64,000 bases of DNA from Buchnera aphidicola (Phyllaphis fagi). GTDB lineage: Bacteria > Pseudomonadota > Gammaproteobacteria > Enterobacterales > Enterobacteriaceae. Positions 9,661-20,267 of this stretch are shown piece after piece (position 1 is the first letter of the stretch; each line of letters opens with the position of its first letter). The notes under the pieces are model-generated. The model searched no databases, was not told where the DNA came from, and saw only the letters and a program-made list of their open reading frames with translations. A program made the position numbers and the translations under genes. The stretch covers positions 186,001 to 250,000 of the forward strand of contig NZ_OZ060370.1 in NCBI RefSeq assembly GCF_964058955.1, read 5' to 3'.

Positions 9661-11445
9661 TTAAATAGAAAAAATAGAAAAAAAAGTTTCTTTTGGTATT
9701 TTTACATTACCAATTTGTTTCATTTTTTTTTTTCCTTGTTTTTGCTTATCTAATAATTTCCTTTTTCGACTAATATCACCTCCATAACATTTAGATAATA
9801 CATTTTTTCGTAGTTGCTTAATAGTTGATCGAGCAATAATATTATTATTCACCATAGCTTGAATAATAATATTAAATTGATGTCTAGGAATTAAAGATTT
9901 AATTTTTTTTACTATTTCCTGAGCATGAAATTGTGAATTTTTTCGATGTATAATTAATGATAAAGCATCAATTTTTTTTGAATTAATAAGTATATCTAAA
10001 CATACTATATCAGTTTTTTGAAAATACTTAAAATCATATTCTAATGATGCATATCCTTGAGAAATAGATTTTAATTGATCAAAAAAATTAATTATAATTT
10101 CTGATATTGGAATATCATATTGTAATGTTACTTGATAAGAATGATAAATTATATTATGTTGTTTCCCTCTTTTTTTAGAACATAAATGTAAAATATTTCC
10201 AATATATTTAATAGGAGTTAAAATATTACAACGTGCAATTGGTTCTCGTATTTCTTTAACCTTTTTAAATTTAGATAAATCAGATGGATTATATATATAA
10301 ATAACATTATGATTTATTGTTTCTATTTCATAAATTACAGTAGGAATAGTGGATATAATATTTAAATTATATTCTCTTTCCAGTCTAGCTTGAATAATCT
10401 CCATATGTAACAAACCTAAAAATCCACATTTAAATCCAAATCCTAATGAATTAGAAATTTCTGGTTGATAAAATAATGAGGCATCATTCAAACTTAATTT
10501 TTCTAATGCTATTCGAAATAATTCATAATGTTCTGTTTCAATAGGAAATAATCCTGCATATATTTTTGGTTTTATTTTTTTAAACCCAGATATAGGTTTA
10601 TTAATTGGATATATGGCAGATGTTAATGTATCTCCTACCGGGAAAGCTTTAATATTTTTTATTCCACATGAAATCCATCCTACTTCTCCAGCTTTTAAAT
10701 AATTTTTATTTTGAGATTTTGGAGTAAAAATTCCAATTTTATTAATATAATAATTTTGTTTAGTACTAAAAACTTGAATTTTTAAACCGTGAGTAAGTTT
10801 TCCATTTTTTATTCGAATTAAAGAAACAACACCTAAATAGTTATCAAACCAAGAATCAATAATTAAAGCTTGTAATGTAGTATCAATACAACCTAATGGA
10901 GGGGGGATTTCTGTAATAATTTTATCTAATAATTGTATTACACCTGATCCTGTTTTTGCTGAACATTTGATAATATTTTTTGTCGAAATTCCAATTAACT
11001 CTTGAATTTCTTGAATCACACGATTAGTATTTGATGTAGGTAAATCAATTTTATTTAATACAGGAATAATAGTCAAATTCATTTGTAATGCCATATTACA
11101 AGTTGCTACAGTTTGTGCTTCAACTCCTTGGCAAGCATCGATTACTAATAATGCTCCTTCACAAGCACTTAAAGAACGAGATACTTCATAAGTAAAATCT
11201 ACATGTCCAGGTGTATCAATAAAATTTAAATAGAATTTTTTTTTATTTTGATTTATATATTTAATTGTTACACTTTGAGCTTTAATTGTAATTCCTCTTT
11301 CTTTTTCTAAATCCATAGAATCTAAAACTTGATTAGACATTTCTCTTTTTGTTAATCCACCACATATTTGAATAAAACGGTCGGCTAATGTTGATTTTCC
11401 ATGATCAATATGTGCAATAATAGAAAAATTTCGTATATTTTCCAT
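9661..11445 (-). CDS. lepA: Elongation factor 4 (LepA)
   Basis: LepA is a translational GTPase related to EF-G. It acts in ribosome assembly or back-translocation. The protein has 594 residues (E. coli 599). The N-terminus reads [20 protein letters not shown] with the P-loop; DTPGHVDF (G3) and NKIDLP (G4) follow. The characteristic LepA C-terminal domain ends [19 protein letters not shown]. The gene appears complete, with no frame problem. It is separated from rnc by the eroded lepB position. Confidence 0.97.
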   Translation of the reverse strand: MENIRNFSIIAHIDHGKSTLADRFIQICGGLTKREMSNQVLDSMDLEKERGITIKAQSVTIKYINQNKKKFYLNFIDTPGHVDFTYEVSRSLSACEGALLVIDACQGVEAQTVATCNMALQMNLTIIPVLNKIDLPTSNTNRVIQEIQELIGISTKNIIKCSAKTGSGVIQLLDKIITEIPPPLGCIDTTLQALIIDSWFDNYLGVVSLIRIKNGKLTHGLKIQVFSTKQNYYINKIGIFTPKSQNKNYLKAGEVGWISCGIKNIKAFPVGDTLTSAIYPINKPISGFKKIKPKIYAGLFPIETEHYELFRIALEKLSLNDASLFYQPEISNSLGFGFKCGFLGLLHMEIIQARLEREYNLNIISTIPTVIYEIETINHNVIYIYNPSDLSKFKKVKEIREPIARCNILTPIKYIGNILHLCSKKRGKQHNIIYHSYQVTLQYDIPISEIIINFFDQLKSISQGYASLEYDFKYFQKTDIVCLDILINSKKIDALSLIIHRKNSQFHAQEIVKKIKSLIPRHQFNIIIQAMVNNNIIARSTIKQLRKNVLSKCYGGDISRKRKLLDKQKQGKKKMKQIGNVKIPKETFFSIFSI

Positions 11446-11627
11446 ATAATTAATGTATAATGTTAATTAAATAATAATTTTATTTATTAAAATTTTTATA
11501 ATGATTATAATATTTATTATATAACAATAATTTAAATTAAAAAGTTTTTATGTAATATCTATAAATTATATAAAATAATTTATTCTTAATATAATTAATA
11601 AATATTTTTATATGTTAATAAAATAAT

Positions 11628-12749
11628 ATGATTTTAATAAAACATTTGAATAATAAAAAAATAGTTATTGCTATGTCTGGGGGAGTAGATTCTTCAGTAT
11701 CAGCTGCTTTGTTACTACAATTAGGATATAGAGTTGAAGGTGTATTTATGAAAAATTGGGAAGAAGATGATACAATAAATTATTGTTCTTCTTTTCAAGA
11801 TTTATATGACGTTAGAAAGGTATGTAAAACGATAGGAATTAATTTACATGAAATAAATTTTTCTGAAGAATATTGGAATCTCGTATTTAAAAGTTTTTTA
11901 TATGAATATAAAAAAGGAAATACACCTAACCCTGATATTTTATGTAATAAAAAAATTAAATTTCATTTATTTTTTACATTTGCAATCAAAATATTAAAAG
12001 CTGATTTTATGGCAACTGGTCATTATGCTCAAATTAAATATTTTAATAAAACTCCTATGTTACTTAGAAGTAATGATTGTAATAAAGATCAAACATATTT
12101 TTTATATACATTAACAAAAAAAAAATTAAAAAAAATATTATTTCCAATAGGTTCTTTAAAAAAAAATGAAGTTCGTAATATAGCAAAAAAAATAAATTTA
12201 TCTATTTCAAAAAAACCAGATTCTACAGGTATTTGTTTCATTGGACCAGCTAAAATGTCAAAATTTTTAAGTCGTTTTATTAGATATTATCCAGGAAATA
12301 TTATTACGGATTCTGGATATATTATTGGTCAACATACTGGTTTAATGAATTATACTATTGGACAAAGAAAAGGTATAAATATTGGAGGAAAATATGAAAA
12401 AAAAAAAATTCCATGGTATGTTATACAAAAAGATTTAAAAACAAATTCACTAGTTGTTATACAAGGATCAAAACATTATAAATTAATGTCAATGGGATTA
12501 CTTGCGTATAAAGTGAATTGGATTAATAATATTAACATAACACAAATTTTATATTGTACTGCTAAAACAAGATATCAACAACAAGATGTATCATGTAAAG
12601 TAATACTTTTAAATTTAAATACAGTACAAGTTTTTTTTAATATTCCTGTATCCTCTATTACAACAGGTCAATCCATTGTATTTTACATGTTAAAAATTTG
12701 TATAGGAGGAGGTATTATTAAAAAATCATTTCCTATAATAAAAAATTAA
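11628..12749 (+). CDS. mnmA: tRNA-specific 2-thiouridylase MnmA
   Basis: MnmA puts the 2-thio group on U34 of tRNA-Lys, -Glu and -Gln. It has 373 residues (E. coli 368). The PP-loop AMSGGVDSSVSA is at about residues 15-26. The two catalytic cysteines lie in NPDILCNKKIKF and STGICFIG. The sulfur comes from IscS via the Tus relay in E. coli; those partners are not in this window. It precedes purB by 60 bases. In E. coli mnmA-hflD-purB are neighbours, so hflD has been lost here. Confidence 0.96.
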   Translation: MILIKHLNNKKIVIAMSGGVDSSVSAALLLQLGYRVEGVFMKNWEEDDTINYCSSFQDLYDVRKVCKTIGINLHEINFSEEYWNLVFKSFLYEYKKGNTPNPDILCNKKIKFHLFFTFAIKILKADFMATGHYAQIKYFNKTPMLLRSNDCNKDQTYFLYTLTKKKLKKILFPIGSLKKNEVRNIAKKINLSISKKPDSTGICFIGPAKMSKFLSRFIRYYPGNIITDSGYIIGQHTGLMNYTIGQRKGINIGGKYEKKKIPWYVIQKDLKTNSLVVIQGSKHYKLMSMGLLAYKVNWINNINITQILYCTAKTRYQQQDVSCKVILLNLNTVQVFFNIPVSSITTGQSIVFYMLKICIGGGIIKKSFPIIKN

Positions 12750-12809
12750 TATAATTATTTAAATATATTTTATTTTATACTTTTTTATCATATTGGAATA
12801 TAAAATTAC

Positions 12810-14192
12810 ATGAATTATTTTAATTTATATGCTATTTCTCCTATTGATGGGAGATATAGTCAAGATACATCAAAATTAAAAAATATATTTAGTGAATATG
12901 CATTTTTAAAATTTAGAACAACAATTGAAATACGTTGGTTACAGAAATTGTCTTCAATACCTGAAATATTTAAATTAGATAAATTAAATCAGTTAGATAA
13001 TGAAATATTAAATAATATAATAAAACATTTTAATTATGATGATGCAAAATACATTAAAACAATTGAAAAAACTACACAACATGATGTTAAAGCAATTGAA
13101 TATTTTTTAAAAAACAAAATATCTTATAAATTATTTAATCATTCTATTTTGAATTTTATTCATTTTGCATGTACTTCAGAAGATATTAATAATTTAGCTT
13201 ATGCCAATATGATGCAAACGACTCGCATTAATTTATTAATTCCATATTGGGAAAATATTATATTTAATATTAGAAATATAGCTTTTAAGTTTCAAAATAT
13301 TAGTATGCTTAGTAGAACACATGGACAATCTGCTTCTCCTACAACAGTAGGAAAAGAAATGAGTAATTTTTATTACAGAATGTATCGTCAATTAAAACAA
13401 CTAAAAAAAATTAAAATATTTGGTAAAATAAATGGTGCAACAGGAAATTATAATGCACATGTAATAGCATATCCTATGTTAAATTGGTATCAAATTAGTA
13501 AAGAATTTGTAACTTCTTTAAATATTCATTGGAATCCTTGTACAACTCAAATTGAACCTCATGATTATATATCAGAACTATTAAGTTGTATTATTAGATT
13601 TAATATTATTTTAATTAATTTTAATCAAGATATATGGGGATATATTGCTTTAAATTATTTTAATCAACACAATAATCTAAATGAAATTGGTTCATCTACT
13701 ATGCCTCATAAAATTAATCCTATTCATTTTGAAAAATCAGAAGGTAATCTTGGTTTATCAAATGCTATTATGAATCATATGATATCTAAACTACCTATTT
13801 CTCGATGGCAACGAGATTTAACTGATTCTACTGTATTACGTAATCTTGGAGTAGCAATTAGTTATTCTATAATATCATATAAATCTTTATTATTAGGTTT
13901 AAAGAAAATTACAATTAATTATAATACCATTAAAAAAGATTTAAGTAATAAATGGGAATTATTATCTGAACCTATTCAAATAGTGATGAAAAAACATGGT
14001 ATTAATAATGCATATGAAAAACTAAAATTATTAACAAAAGGTAAACAAATGAACTCTATATTGATACATCAGTATATAGATAGTTTAAAAATTCCGAATC
14101 AAGAAAAAATAAAATTAAAAAAAATTACACCAAATAACTATATTGGAAATTCTATTAAAATAACAAAAAATATATATAATATAACACAATAA
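12810..14192 (+). CDS. purB: Adenylosuccinate lyase
   Basis: PurB makes AMP from adenylosuccinate and, in de novo purine synthesis, AICAR from SAICAR. It has 460 residues (E. coli 456). It shows SPIDGRY at the N-terminus, TSEDINN near residue 120, RTHGQSASPTTVGKE near 170, and the fumarase/lyase signature GSSTMPHKINPIHFE near 295-309. In Buchnera the AMP step is probably the important one, since most of the de novo pathway is gone (family knowledge). Confidence 0.97.
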   Translation: MNYFNLYAISPIDGRYSQDTSKLKNIFSEYAFLKFRTTIEIRWLQKLSSIPEIFKLDKLNQLDNEILNNIIKHFNYDDAKYIKTIEKTTQHDVKAIEYFLKNKISYKLFNHSILNFIHFACTSEDINNLAYANMMQTTRINLLIPYWENIIFNIRNIAFKFQNISMLSRTHGQSASPTTVGKEMSNFYYRMYRQLKQLKKIKIFGKINGATGNYNAHVIAYPMLNWYQISKEFVTSLNIHWNPCTTQIEPHDYISELLSCIIRFNIILINFNQDIWGYIALNYFNQHNNLNEIGSSTMPHKINPIHFEKSEGNLGLSNAIMNHMISKLPISRWQRDLTDSTVLRNLGVAISYSIISYKSLLLGLKKITINYNTIKKDLSNKWELLSEPIQIVMKKHGINNAYEKLKLLTKGKQMNSILIHQYIDSLKIPNQEKIKLKKITPNNYIGNSIKITKNIYNITQ

Positions 14193-14389
14193 CAAGCTAA
14201 TAGTTTAATAATAATTATTCATTATAATATAAAACATTAAATATATAAGTATATAATACAATATAAAATCAATTATTTGAGGTTTTTTATTATAATTAAT
14301 CATGATTTTTTTCTGAAACATATTTTAATTATCTTTTAAACTGATAATATATAATGTGAATTTAATATTAATTAAATTCACGAGACAAT

Positions 14390-15031
14390 ATGAAAAATTT
14401 AATATATAACTTTTCAATTTATATAAATTTTTTTGCAGAATTATTTGCTTTAGTTAATCCTATTGGAATGATCCCTATTTTTATGGGTATAACAGGATTA
14501 CAATCAACTAAAGAAAGAAAAAAAATTAATATGATTTCTAATTTTTCTGCTTCTATTATTTTGATTAGTTCATTATTAATTGGTAATATCATTTTAAAAT
14601 TTTTTAATATTTCTATAGAATCATTTCGTATTTCTGGGGGATTACTTATTATCGGTATTGCTCTATCTATGATGAATGGATCTTTAATAAATAATTTAAA
14701 AACTCAAAAAGAAAAATTACCATATCAAAAAGAAAATATTAGTATTATTCCATTATCTATGCCTTTAATTGCTGGTCCTGGTGCTATCAGTTCTACGATT
14801 ATATGGGGAACTCATCATAATACTGTAAATAATATTATTGGATGCAGTATAACAATATTATTATTTTCATTAATTTGCTGGATTCTATTTCAAAGCGCTC
14901 CTTTTTTTATCAAAATTGTAGGTCAAACAGGTATTAACATATTAACTAGAATTATGGGGCTTCTTTTAATGTCTTTGGGTGTAGAATTTATTTCTACTGG
15001 AATAAAATTAATTTTTTTAAAATTACCATAA
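14390..15031 (+). CDS. ychE: MarC-family inner membrane protein YchE
   Basis: A membrane protein of unknown function with six predicted hydrophobic helices. It has 213 residues (E. coli YchE 215) and is collinear with it: [13 protein letters not shown] near the start, [34 protein letters not shown] in the middle, and [20 protein letters not shown] at the end. The 197-base spacer before it suggests its own promoter. Retention in so small a genome implies a real transport or envelope role, which cannot be named. Confidence 0.92.
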   Translation: MKNLIYNFSIYINFFAELFALVNPIGMIPIFMGITGLQSTKERKKINMISNFSASIILISSLLIGNIILKFFNISIESFRISGGLLIIGIALSMMNGSLINNLKTQKEKLPYQKENISIIPLSMPLIAGPGAISSTIIWGTHHNTVNNIIGCSITILLFSLICWILFQSAPFFIKIVGQTGINILTRIMGLLLMSLGVEFISTGIKLIFLKLP

Positions 15032-15117
15032 AATATAAATATTTAAATAATATTTTAAAATTTTATGATATATATATATGAAAATCACAGTTAACTTTTT
15101 ATTTTAAGAAAATAATT

Positions 15118-15750
15118 TTGAAAATTAAACCAATTATTATTCGTTGTTTAGGGTTATTACATTGGCATGATACTTACATTAAAATGAACCATTTTATAAA
15201 TACACGTAATAAATATTCATTGGATGAAATTTGGTTTGTTGAACATTATCCAATATTTACTCAAGGTTATATAAAAAATAATGTAAAAAAAAAAAATATT
15301 CATATGATTCCAATAATAGAAAGTAATAGAGGAGGAAATATGACATATCATGGTCCAGGTCAACAAATAATATATTTTTTATTGGATTTAATAAGACTAA
15401 AAATAAATGTTCAAAAATTATTATTTGTGATTGAAAATATTATTTTAAGTACATTATATGATTTTTCTATTATAGGTTATAAAAATCATCAATATCCTGG
15501 AATATATGTAAATAATAAGAAGATTTGTTCTTTAGGATTACGTATTAATAATAGTCATTGCTTTCATGGACTTTCATTAAATGTTAATATGAATTTGCAT
15601 CCTTTTAAATATATTCATCCTTGCGGTAATAATATTATAATGACACAAATGTCTAATATAAAAAAAAATATATTATTTTATGATGTTAGAAATATTTTAA
15701 TACAAAAATGTTTATTTTTTTTTAATTCAAAAAATTTTTTATATTTTTAA
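15118..15750 (+). CDS. lipB: Octanoyl-[ACP]:protein N-octanoyltransferase
   Basis: LipB moves octanoate from acyl carrier protein to lipoyl domains, the first step of lipoate assembly. It has 210 residues (E. coli 213). Conserved blocks are LDEIWFVEHYPIFTQG, RGGNMTYHGPGQQ, and KKICSLGLRI with the catalytic lysine. The catalytic cysteine is in HPCG. The start is TTG at 15118, since no in-frame ATG gives the conserved N-terminus. A 12-A run (15285-15296) codes for lysines. It pairs functionally with lipA, 68 bases downstream. Confidence 0.95.
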   Translation: MKIKPIIIRCLGLLHWHDTYIKMNHFINTRNKYSLDEIWFVEHYPIFTQGYIKNNVKKKNIHMIPIIESNRGGNMTYHGPGQQIIYFLLDLIRLKINVQKLLFVIENIILSTLYDFSIIGYKNHQYPGIYVNNKKICSLGLRINNSHCFHGLSLNVNMNLHPFKYIHPCGNNIIMTQMSNIKKNILFYDVRNILIQKCLFFFNSKNFLYF

Positions 15751-15818
15751 ACATTTAATAAATATATGATAATACATTTTATTTATCTAATATAATAAAC
15801 ATGATTTTGGAATTTAAC

Positions 15819-16739
15819 ATGAAAAATAAAAATAAAAAAAAATTTATTCATTTACCTATTATACAAAATATAAAAAAATATAAAAAAACATTATTACCAA
15901 AACCAAATTGGATTAAAGTAAAATTACCAGTACAACTTAATAACTTTAATTATATAAAAAAAAAACTAAAAAATAAATTTTTACATTCAGTATGTGAAGA
16001 AGCATTATGTCCAAATATACATGAATGTTTCAATAACAAAACTGCTACTTTTATGATTTTAGGTAATATATGTACTCGTAAATGTCCATTTTGTGCTGTA
16101 TCATATGGTCGACCTCAACCAATTAATTCTGAAGAACCAAATAATTTATCACAAACAGTATTTCATATGAATATTAATTATGTTGTTATTACTTCAGTTG
16201 CACGAGATGATTTGAAAGATGGAGGAGCAATTCAATTTAATAATTGTATTAAATTATTAAGAGTAAAAAAAAATATTAAAATTGAAATTTTAGTTCCTGA
16301 TTTTCGTAATTCATTAAAATATTCTATAAAAATTATATCTCAACAACCTCCAGATATTTTTAATCATAATTTAGAAAATGTACCAAGATTATATAAAATG
16401 ATTCGACCGGGTGCAAATTATAATAAATCACTGAAGTTATTAAACTATTTTAAAACATTAAATCCCAATATTCCTACAAAATCTGGTTTAATGTTAGGTT
16501 TAGGAGAAACAGATCAAGAAATAATACAAGTTTTACGTGATTTAAGATCAAATGGTGTGGATATGTTAACATTAGGACAATACTTACAACCCAGTATATA
16601 TCATATACCGGTTCAAAAATATGTAAATCCAGAAAAATTTAAATATTTTAAAAATGAAGCTTTATCTATGGGTTTTTCTAATGCTTTTTGTGGACCACTA
16701 GTACGATCTTCATATCATGCAAATTTACAAATAAAATAA
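15819..16739 (+). CDS. lipA: Lipoyl synthase
   Basis: LipA is a radical-SAM enzyme that inserts two sulfurs into the octanoyl group on E2 subunits. Both iron-sulfur clusters are marked: the auxiliary cluster by CEEALCPNIHEC and the SAM cluster by CTRKCPFC (CX3CX2C). Also conserved are HNLENVPRLYKMIRPGANY and LGLGETDQEI. The C-terminal GPLVRSSYHA includes the serine ligand of the auxiliary cluster. The ATG at 15819 has GGAA well placed upstream. An ATG at 15801 would add six residues. About 306 residues, against 321 in E. coli. Confidence 0.95.
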   Translation: MKNKNKKKFIHLPIIQNIKKYKKTLLPKPNWIKVKLPVQLNNFNYIKKKLKNKFLHSVCEEALCPNIHECFNNKTATFMILGNICTRKCPFCAVSYGRPQPINSEEPNNLSQTVFHMNINYVVITSVARDDLKDGGAIQFNNCIKLLRVKKNIKIEILVPDFRNSLKYSIKIISQQPPDIFNHNLENVPRLYKMIRPGANYNKSLKLLNYFKTLNPNIPTKSGLMLGLGETDQEIIQVLRDLRSNGVDMLTLGQYLQPSIYHIPVQKYVNPEKFKYFKNEALSMGFSNAFCGPLVRSSYHANLQIK

Positions 16740-16827
16740 ATTTTTTAGTAATATATTATTTTGTATTATAAAATAATTATATATATTTTATATAATTTAT
16801 TATTAATTTTTAAAAGAGTAACTATAT

Positions 16828-17547
16828 ATGTCTGATACTACTACGTCAATTCATTATCCAAAAGTTATTATAGCATTAGATTATTCAAATAAAAAATCTG
16901 CTATGAAATTAATTAATGATCTTAATCCTAAATTATATAAATTAAAAATTGGAAAAGAAATCTTTATAAGATTAGGAGTTAATTTTATACATGAATTACA
17001 TAATCTTGGATTTAATATATTTTTAGATTTAAAATTTCATGATATTCCTAATACTGTTGCTCAAGCTGTTCGTGCAGCTGCAGATTTAGGCGTATGGATG
17101 ATTAGTGTTCATGCATGTGGAGGTATAGATATGCTACAAGCAGCTAAATATGCTTTAAATAATTTTAAATCACATACTCCTTTATTAATGGCTGTTACTG
17201 TACTAACTAGTTTTTCAGAATTAGACTTAAAGAGAATTGGAGTTACATTATCATTATCTGATTATGTTTTAAAATTATCTAAAATAGTAAAAGAATCTAA
17301 TTTAGATGGAGTAATATGTCCAGGAAGAGAATCAAAAAATATTAAAGATATTTTTGGAAATGATTTTAAAACTGTTATTCCAGGAATTAGGTTACCTAAA
17401 AATTCTAAAAATGATCAAAAATTAGTTATTACTCCAAAAGAAATAAAACAATTTAGTAGTGATTATATTGTTGTAGGTAGGAGTGTAACACAATCAAGAA
17501 ATCCAATGAAAATATTAAATAATATTTTAAATGATATAATGATATAA
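16828..17547 (+). CDS. pyrF: Orotidine 5'-phosphate decarboxylase
   Basis: PyrF converts OMP to UMP, the last step of pyrimidine synthesis. It has 239 residues. The catalytic segment is FLDLKFHDIPNTV with the Lys/Asp pair. VICPGRES and VVGRSVTQSRNP form the phosphate site near the end. It has its own spacer of 88 bases. In E. coli pyrF lies near ribA with lapA/lapB and pgpB between; here ribA follows directly after 144 bases. Confidence 0.97.
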   Translation: MSDTTTSIHYPKVIIALDYSNKKSAMKLINDLNPKLYKLKIGKEIFIRLGVNFIHELHNLGFNIFLDLKFHDIPNTVAQAVRAAADLGVWMISVHACGGIDMLQAAKYALNNFKSHTPLLMAVTVLTSFSELDLKRIGVTLSLSDYVLKLSKIVKESNLDGVICPGRESKNIKDIFGNDFKTVIPGIRLPKNSKNDQKLVITPKEIKQFSSDYIVVGRSVTQSRNPMKILNNILNDIMI

Positions 17548-17691
17548 ATTTGAAATTTTTGTATAATAATATCATTAAATTGATTATTTAAAGTTATATA
17601 TTTTATATTACAATGAATCATTTAAAAATTTAATTTTTTTGTATTTTATGATAATTTAATATTTACATCCATTGTTTTTAACAGAGTAAAA

Positions 17692-18282
17692 ATGAAAATT
17701 AAACGTATTAAAGACGCTATATTACCTACTCCATGGGGAGAATTTATAATAGTAGGTTTTGAAGAAAAATTAAAAAATAAAAATCATGTTGCTTTAATAT
17801 ATGGAAATATAAATAAAAAAGATCCTATATTAGTAAGAATACATTCAGAATGTTTAACGGGAGATGCTTTATTTAGTTTAAGATGTGATTGTGGTTCACA
17901 ATTAAAAACAGCTTTAATGATTATTGCAAAAGAAGGTTGCGGTATATTAATTTATCATAGACAAGAAGGTCGTAATATTGGTTTATTAAATAAAATTCGA
18001 GCTTACAATTTACAAGATCAAGGATTAGATACTGTAGAAGCGAATCATAAGTTAGGATTTTCTGCTGACGAAAGAGATTTTACTATTTGTTCGGATATAT
18101 TAAAATTAATGCATATAAAAAAAATTCGCTTATTAACTAATAATCCTTTAAAAATCAAAGCGCTTCAAGATTCTGGTATTAATGTTATAGAACGTATTAA
18201 TTTAATTTCGGGAAGAAACTCAAAAAATAATAATTACTTAAATACAAAAATTAATAAAATGGGTCATTTAATTCCTAAATAA
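17692..18282 (+). CDS. ribA: GTP cyclohydrolase II
   Basis: RibA opens GTP to start riboflavin synthesis. It has 196 residues, like E. coli. The zinc site is seen in [20 protein letters not shown] (three Cys). The catalytic and GTP-binding part is [12 protein letters not shown] and ANHKLGF. The C-terminal third is Lys/Asn-rich but intact. Keeping ribA means that at least the first riboflavin step is not lost. It ends facing the leftward yciC/trp block. Confidence 0.97.
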   Translation: MKIKRIKDAILPTPWGEFIIVGFEEKLKNKNHVALIYGNINKKDPILVRIHSECLTGDALFSLRCDCGSQLKTALMIIAKEGCGILIYHRQEGRNIGLLNKIRAYNLQDQGLDTVEANHKLGFSADERDFTICSDILKLMHIKKIRLLTNNPLKIKALQDSGINVIERINLISGRNSKNNNYLNTKINKMGHLIPK

Positions 18283-18878
18283 TTGATATAGTATAAAATA
18301 TATGTAATAAAGTAATATTATTTTAATTAAATTAAAATCACAAGTATTATTTAATAATAAATAATATTCAGGTTACTATTTTTTTTTATTATAATAAAAA
18401 ATAATTATATTTAATTCGATTATTATTTACCATAATTAAAATATTTATATAATTCAACATTATATTCTAATATAATTAATCCAAAATATTTATATTTATT
18501 GTATAAAATAAATAAATATTTTATTATATTTAAAATAATATAATGAATTAAAGCATTTTAATTCAAAAAATTACTTGTATTTTGAATATTATATAAATAA
18601 TGAGTATTATAAAATATCCAATATTTATTCATATTTATTTAATATTTATTTAATATTTATTTAATATTTTGATAAAACTAAGTTTTATTATACTGTTATT
18701 ATGTAATATTTTATTATTAAATTATATTATTATATTTATATAAAATACAACATAAAATACTTATATATTTTACAATATATTATGAATATAAATTTATAAA
18801 TTTTAATCAATTTTATATTTCTGTAAATACGATATTATTATCTATAATATAAATTAAAAATATATTTTAATAAATATA
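18283..18878. other. Eroded spacer between ribA and the yciC remnant
   Basis: About 600 bases without an open frame. By E. coli order it may descend from yciB/yciA or neighbours, but I see no trace of them. It contains a near-palindrome ATTTTAATT-A-AATTAAAAT at 18320-18338 just after ribA, which could act as a weak terminator, and a short tandem repeat at 18631-18670. Confidence 0.6.
18631..18670. repeat. 11-bp tandem repeat, about 3.5 copies
   Basis: The unit ATATTTATTTA repeats without change at 18631-18641, 18642-18652 and 18653-18663, followed by a partial copy. An imperfect copy (ATATTTATTC) precedes it. It is in non-coding DNA. Replication slippage in A/T-rich sequence is the simplest origin. 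Confidence 0.75.
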
Positions 18879-19262
18879 TTAATATGTTATATTATTTTTC
18901 TTATATATATTTAAAAAATAAAATATTAATAAAAAAAATACAAATATTTTTAATATTATATTAATTATAGAATTAGAAATTAAAAAAAATAAATTGATTA
19001 ATATAAAAAATAAAATTGAGCTTAAAAATAGTATAAGAACTTTAAAAAATAAATAAGTTATTAGTAATATAATAATCATATTTTTTAATATTAAAATTTT
19101 TTTATTTTGTAATGTATCATGAATTATATATTTTTGTTGAGAAATCAAAAGATAAAAACAAAATAATACAATAATAAGAATAATCATTACAATACATCCA
19201 ATTTGTATAAGTAATGTAATTATAAATCTATATATGAAACATTTAGATATAATGTAAGGTAT
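18879..19262 (-). pseudogene. yciC: Truncated remnant of yciC (UPF0259 membrane protein)
   Basis: The longest ATG-started frame gives 102 very hydrophobic residues (start 19187). The same frame stays open upstream to a stop at 19263-19265. The added part reads IYRFIITLLIQIG, which lines up with IFLTTLLVQIG of E. coli YciC. The rest aligns with the YciC C-terminal membrane segments to within a few residues of its end. YciC is 247 residues; this is about 127, and only about 185 bases remain before trpA, too few for the missing N-terminal half. In E. coli yciC also lies beyond trpA. I read it as a decaying gene. A short working membrane protein is possible but less likely. Confidence 0.6.
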
Positions 19263-19295
19263 TTAAAAAATTACATATATATTGAGTAAAAATAA

Positions 19296-19325
19296 TTATT
19301 ATTCTTATTCTTATTCTTATTATTT
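19296..19325. repeat. Short simple repeat (ATTCTT)3
   Basis: Three exact ATTCTT units at 19301-19318 inside a run of related ATT triplets, in the non-coding DNA between the yciC remnant and trpA. Probably slippage. Confidence 0.6.
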
Positions 19326-19448
19326 TGATTTGTATTATATTTTATAATGATAATTTTATTATTTGTATAAACAACATTATTACATATTCTGAAGTAGTAT
19401 ATTTAATATAAAAATTAATATGTTTATGTTATGAAATATATTATTATT

Positions 19449-20267
19449 TTAAATAATTAATCTATTTTTCGTTGCATTTTTTAATATTTTTGTTATATTT
19501 TTAATTTTTTTTAACATTATATTTTTTTGAGAATAATATTTTTCAATTAATTGAATAATAACAGATCCACAAATAACACCATGAGTACCATAAGATAAAG
19601 ATGATATAATATGATGCGTTTCAGAAATTCCAAATCCTTGTATAATTGGAACTGAATGATGTATTTTTAATTTATTTATTATATTTTTATTAATATAATT
19701 TATTTTGTTCGTTAATCCAGTAACTCCAGGTCTAGATAATAAATAAATATATCCTTTTCCTTTCATAGCAATATTGTATATTAAACTTTCATTGGCGTTA
19801 GGTGGGCAAACTAAAATAGAAAATATATTATTTAATTGAGCATATTTATCAAATTCTACATACTCTTCTATAGGTAAATCAGGAACAAGAACTGAATCTA
19901 TACCACATTTTTGACATAATTTATAAAATTGGTTAATTTTTTGATTTAGTATCATATTAGCATAAATTAGTATTCCAATAGGTAAATTAGGGTATTTACA
20001 TCTCAAAATTTTTATTATGCTAAAACATTTTAACATATCAGTACCTAGAGATAATGCACGTAAATTAGATTTTTGTATAATAGGACCATCTGCTAATGGA
20101 TCTGAAAATGGAATTCCTAATTCTAATGCATCTGCACCTGATTGAATTAATATATCAACAATTTTAAAAAATAATTTTTCTGAAGGATCTCCAATAGTAA
20201 TAAATGGAATAAAACATCCTTCTTGAATAAGTTTTAATTTTTGAAAAATATTTTTATATCGATTCAT
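19449..20267 (-). CDS. trpA: Tryptophan synthase alpha subunit
   Basis: TrpA splits indole-3-glycerol phosphate and passes indole to TrpB through the subunit tunnel. The start at 20267 (MNRYKNIF, compare E. coli MERYESLF) has AGGA seven bases upstream. An ATG at 20291 would add eight residues with no family support. From 20267 the protein has about 272 residues and its first codons overlap the trpB end by 14 bases, which suggests coupling. Conserved parts are PFITIGDP, the catalytic Glu in [15 protein letters not shown], and LLSRPGVTG. Only non-coding DNA and the yciC remnant follow. Confidence 0.96.
   Translation of the reverse strand: MNRYKNIFQKLKLIQEGCFIPFITIGDPSEKLFFKIVDILIQSGADALELGIPFSDPLADGPIIQKSNLRALSLGTDMLKCFSIIKILRCKYPNLPIGILIYANMILNQKINQFYKLCQKCGIDSVLVPDLPIEEYVEFDKYAQLNNIFSILVCPPNANESLIYNIAMKGKGYIYLLSRPGVTGLTNKINYINKNIINKLKIHHSVPIIQGFGISETHHIISSLSYGTHGVICGSVIIQLIEKYYSQKNIMLKKIKNITKILKNATKNRLII

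Noticed and set aside
18320-18338. Terminator of ribA
   Set aside because: The palindrome leaves a loop too short for a good hairpin and is all A/T; noted in the spacer entry only.
18631-18670. CRISPR-like array
   Set aside because: The units are 11 bases and directly joined with no spacers; it is a simple tandem repeat.
18879-19187. A new small multi-span membrane protein
   Set aside because: The frame extends upstream without a start and aligns with the C-terminal half of YciC, so a remnant is the better reading.
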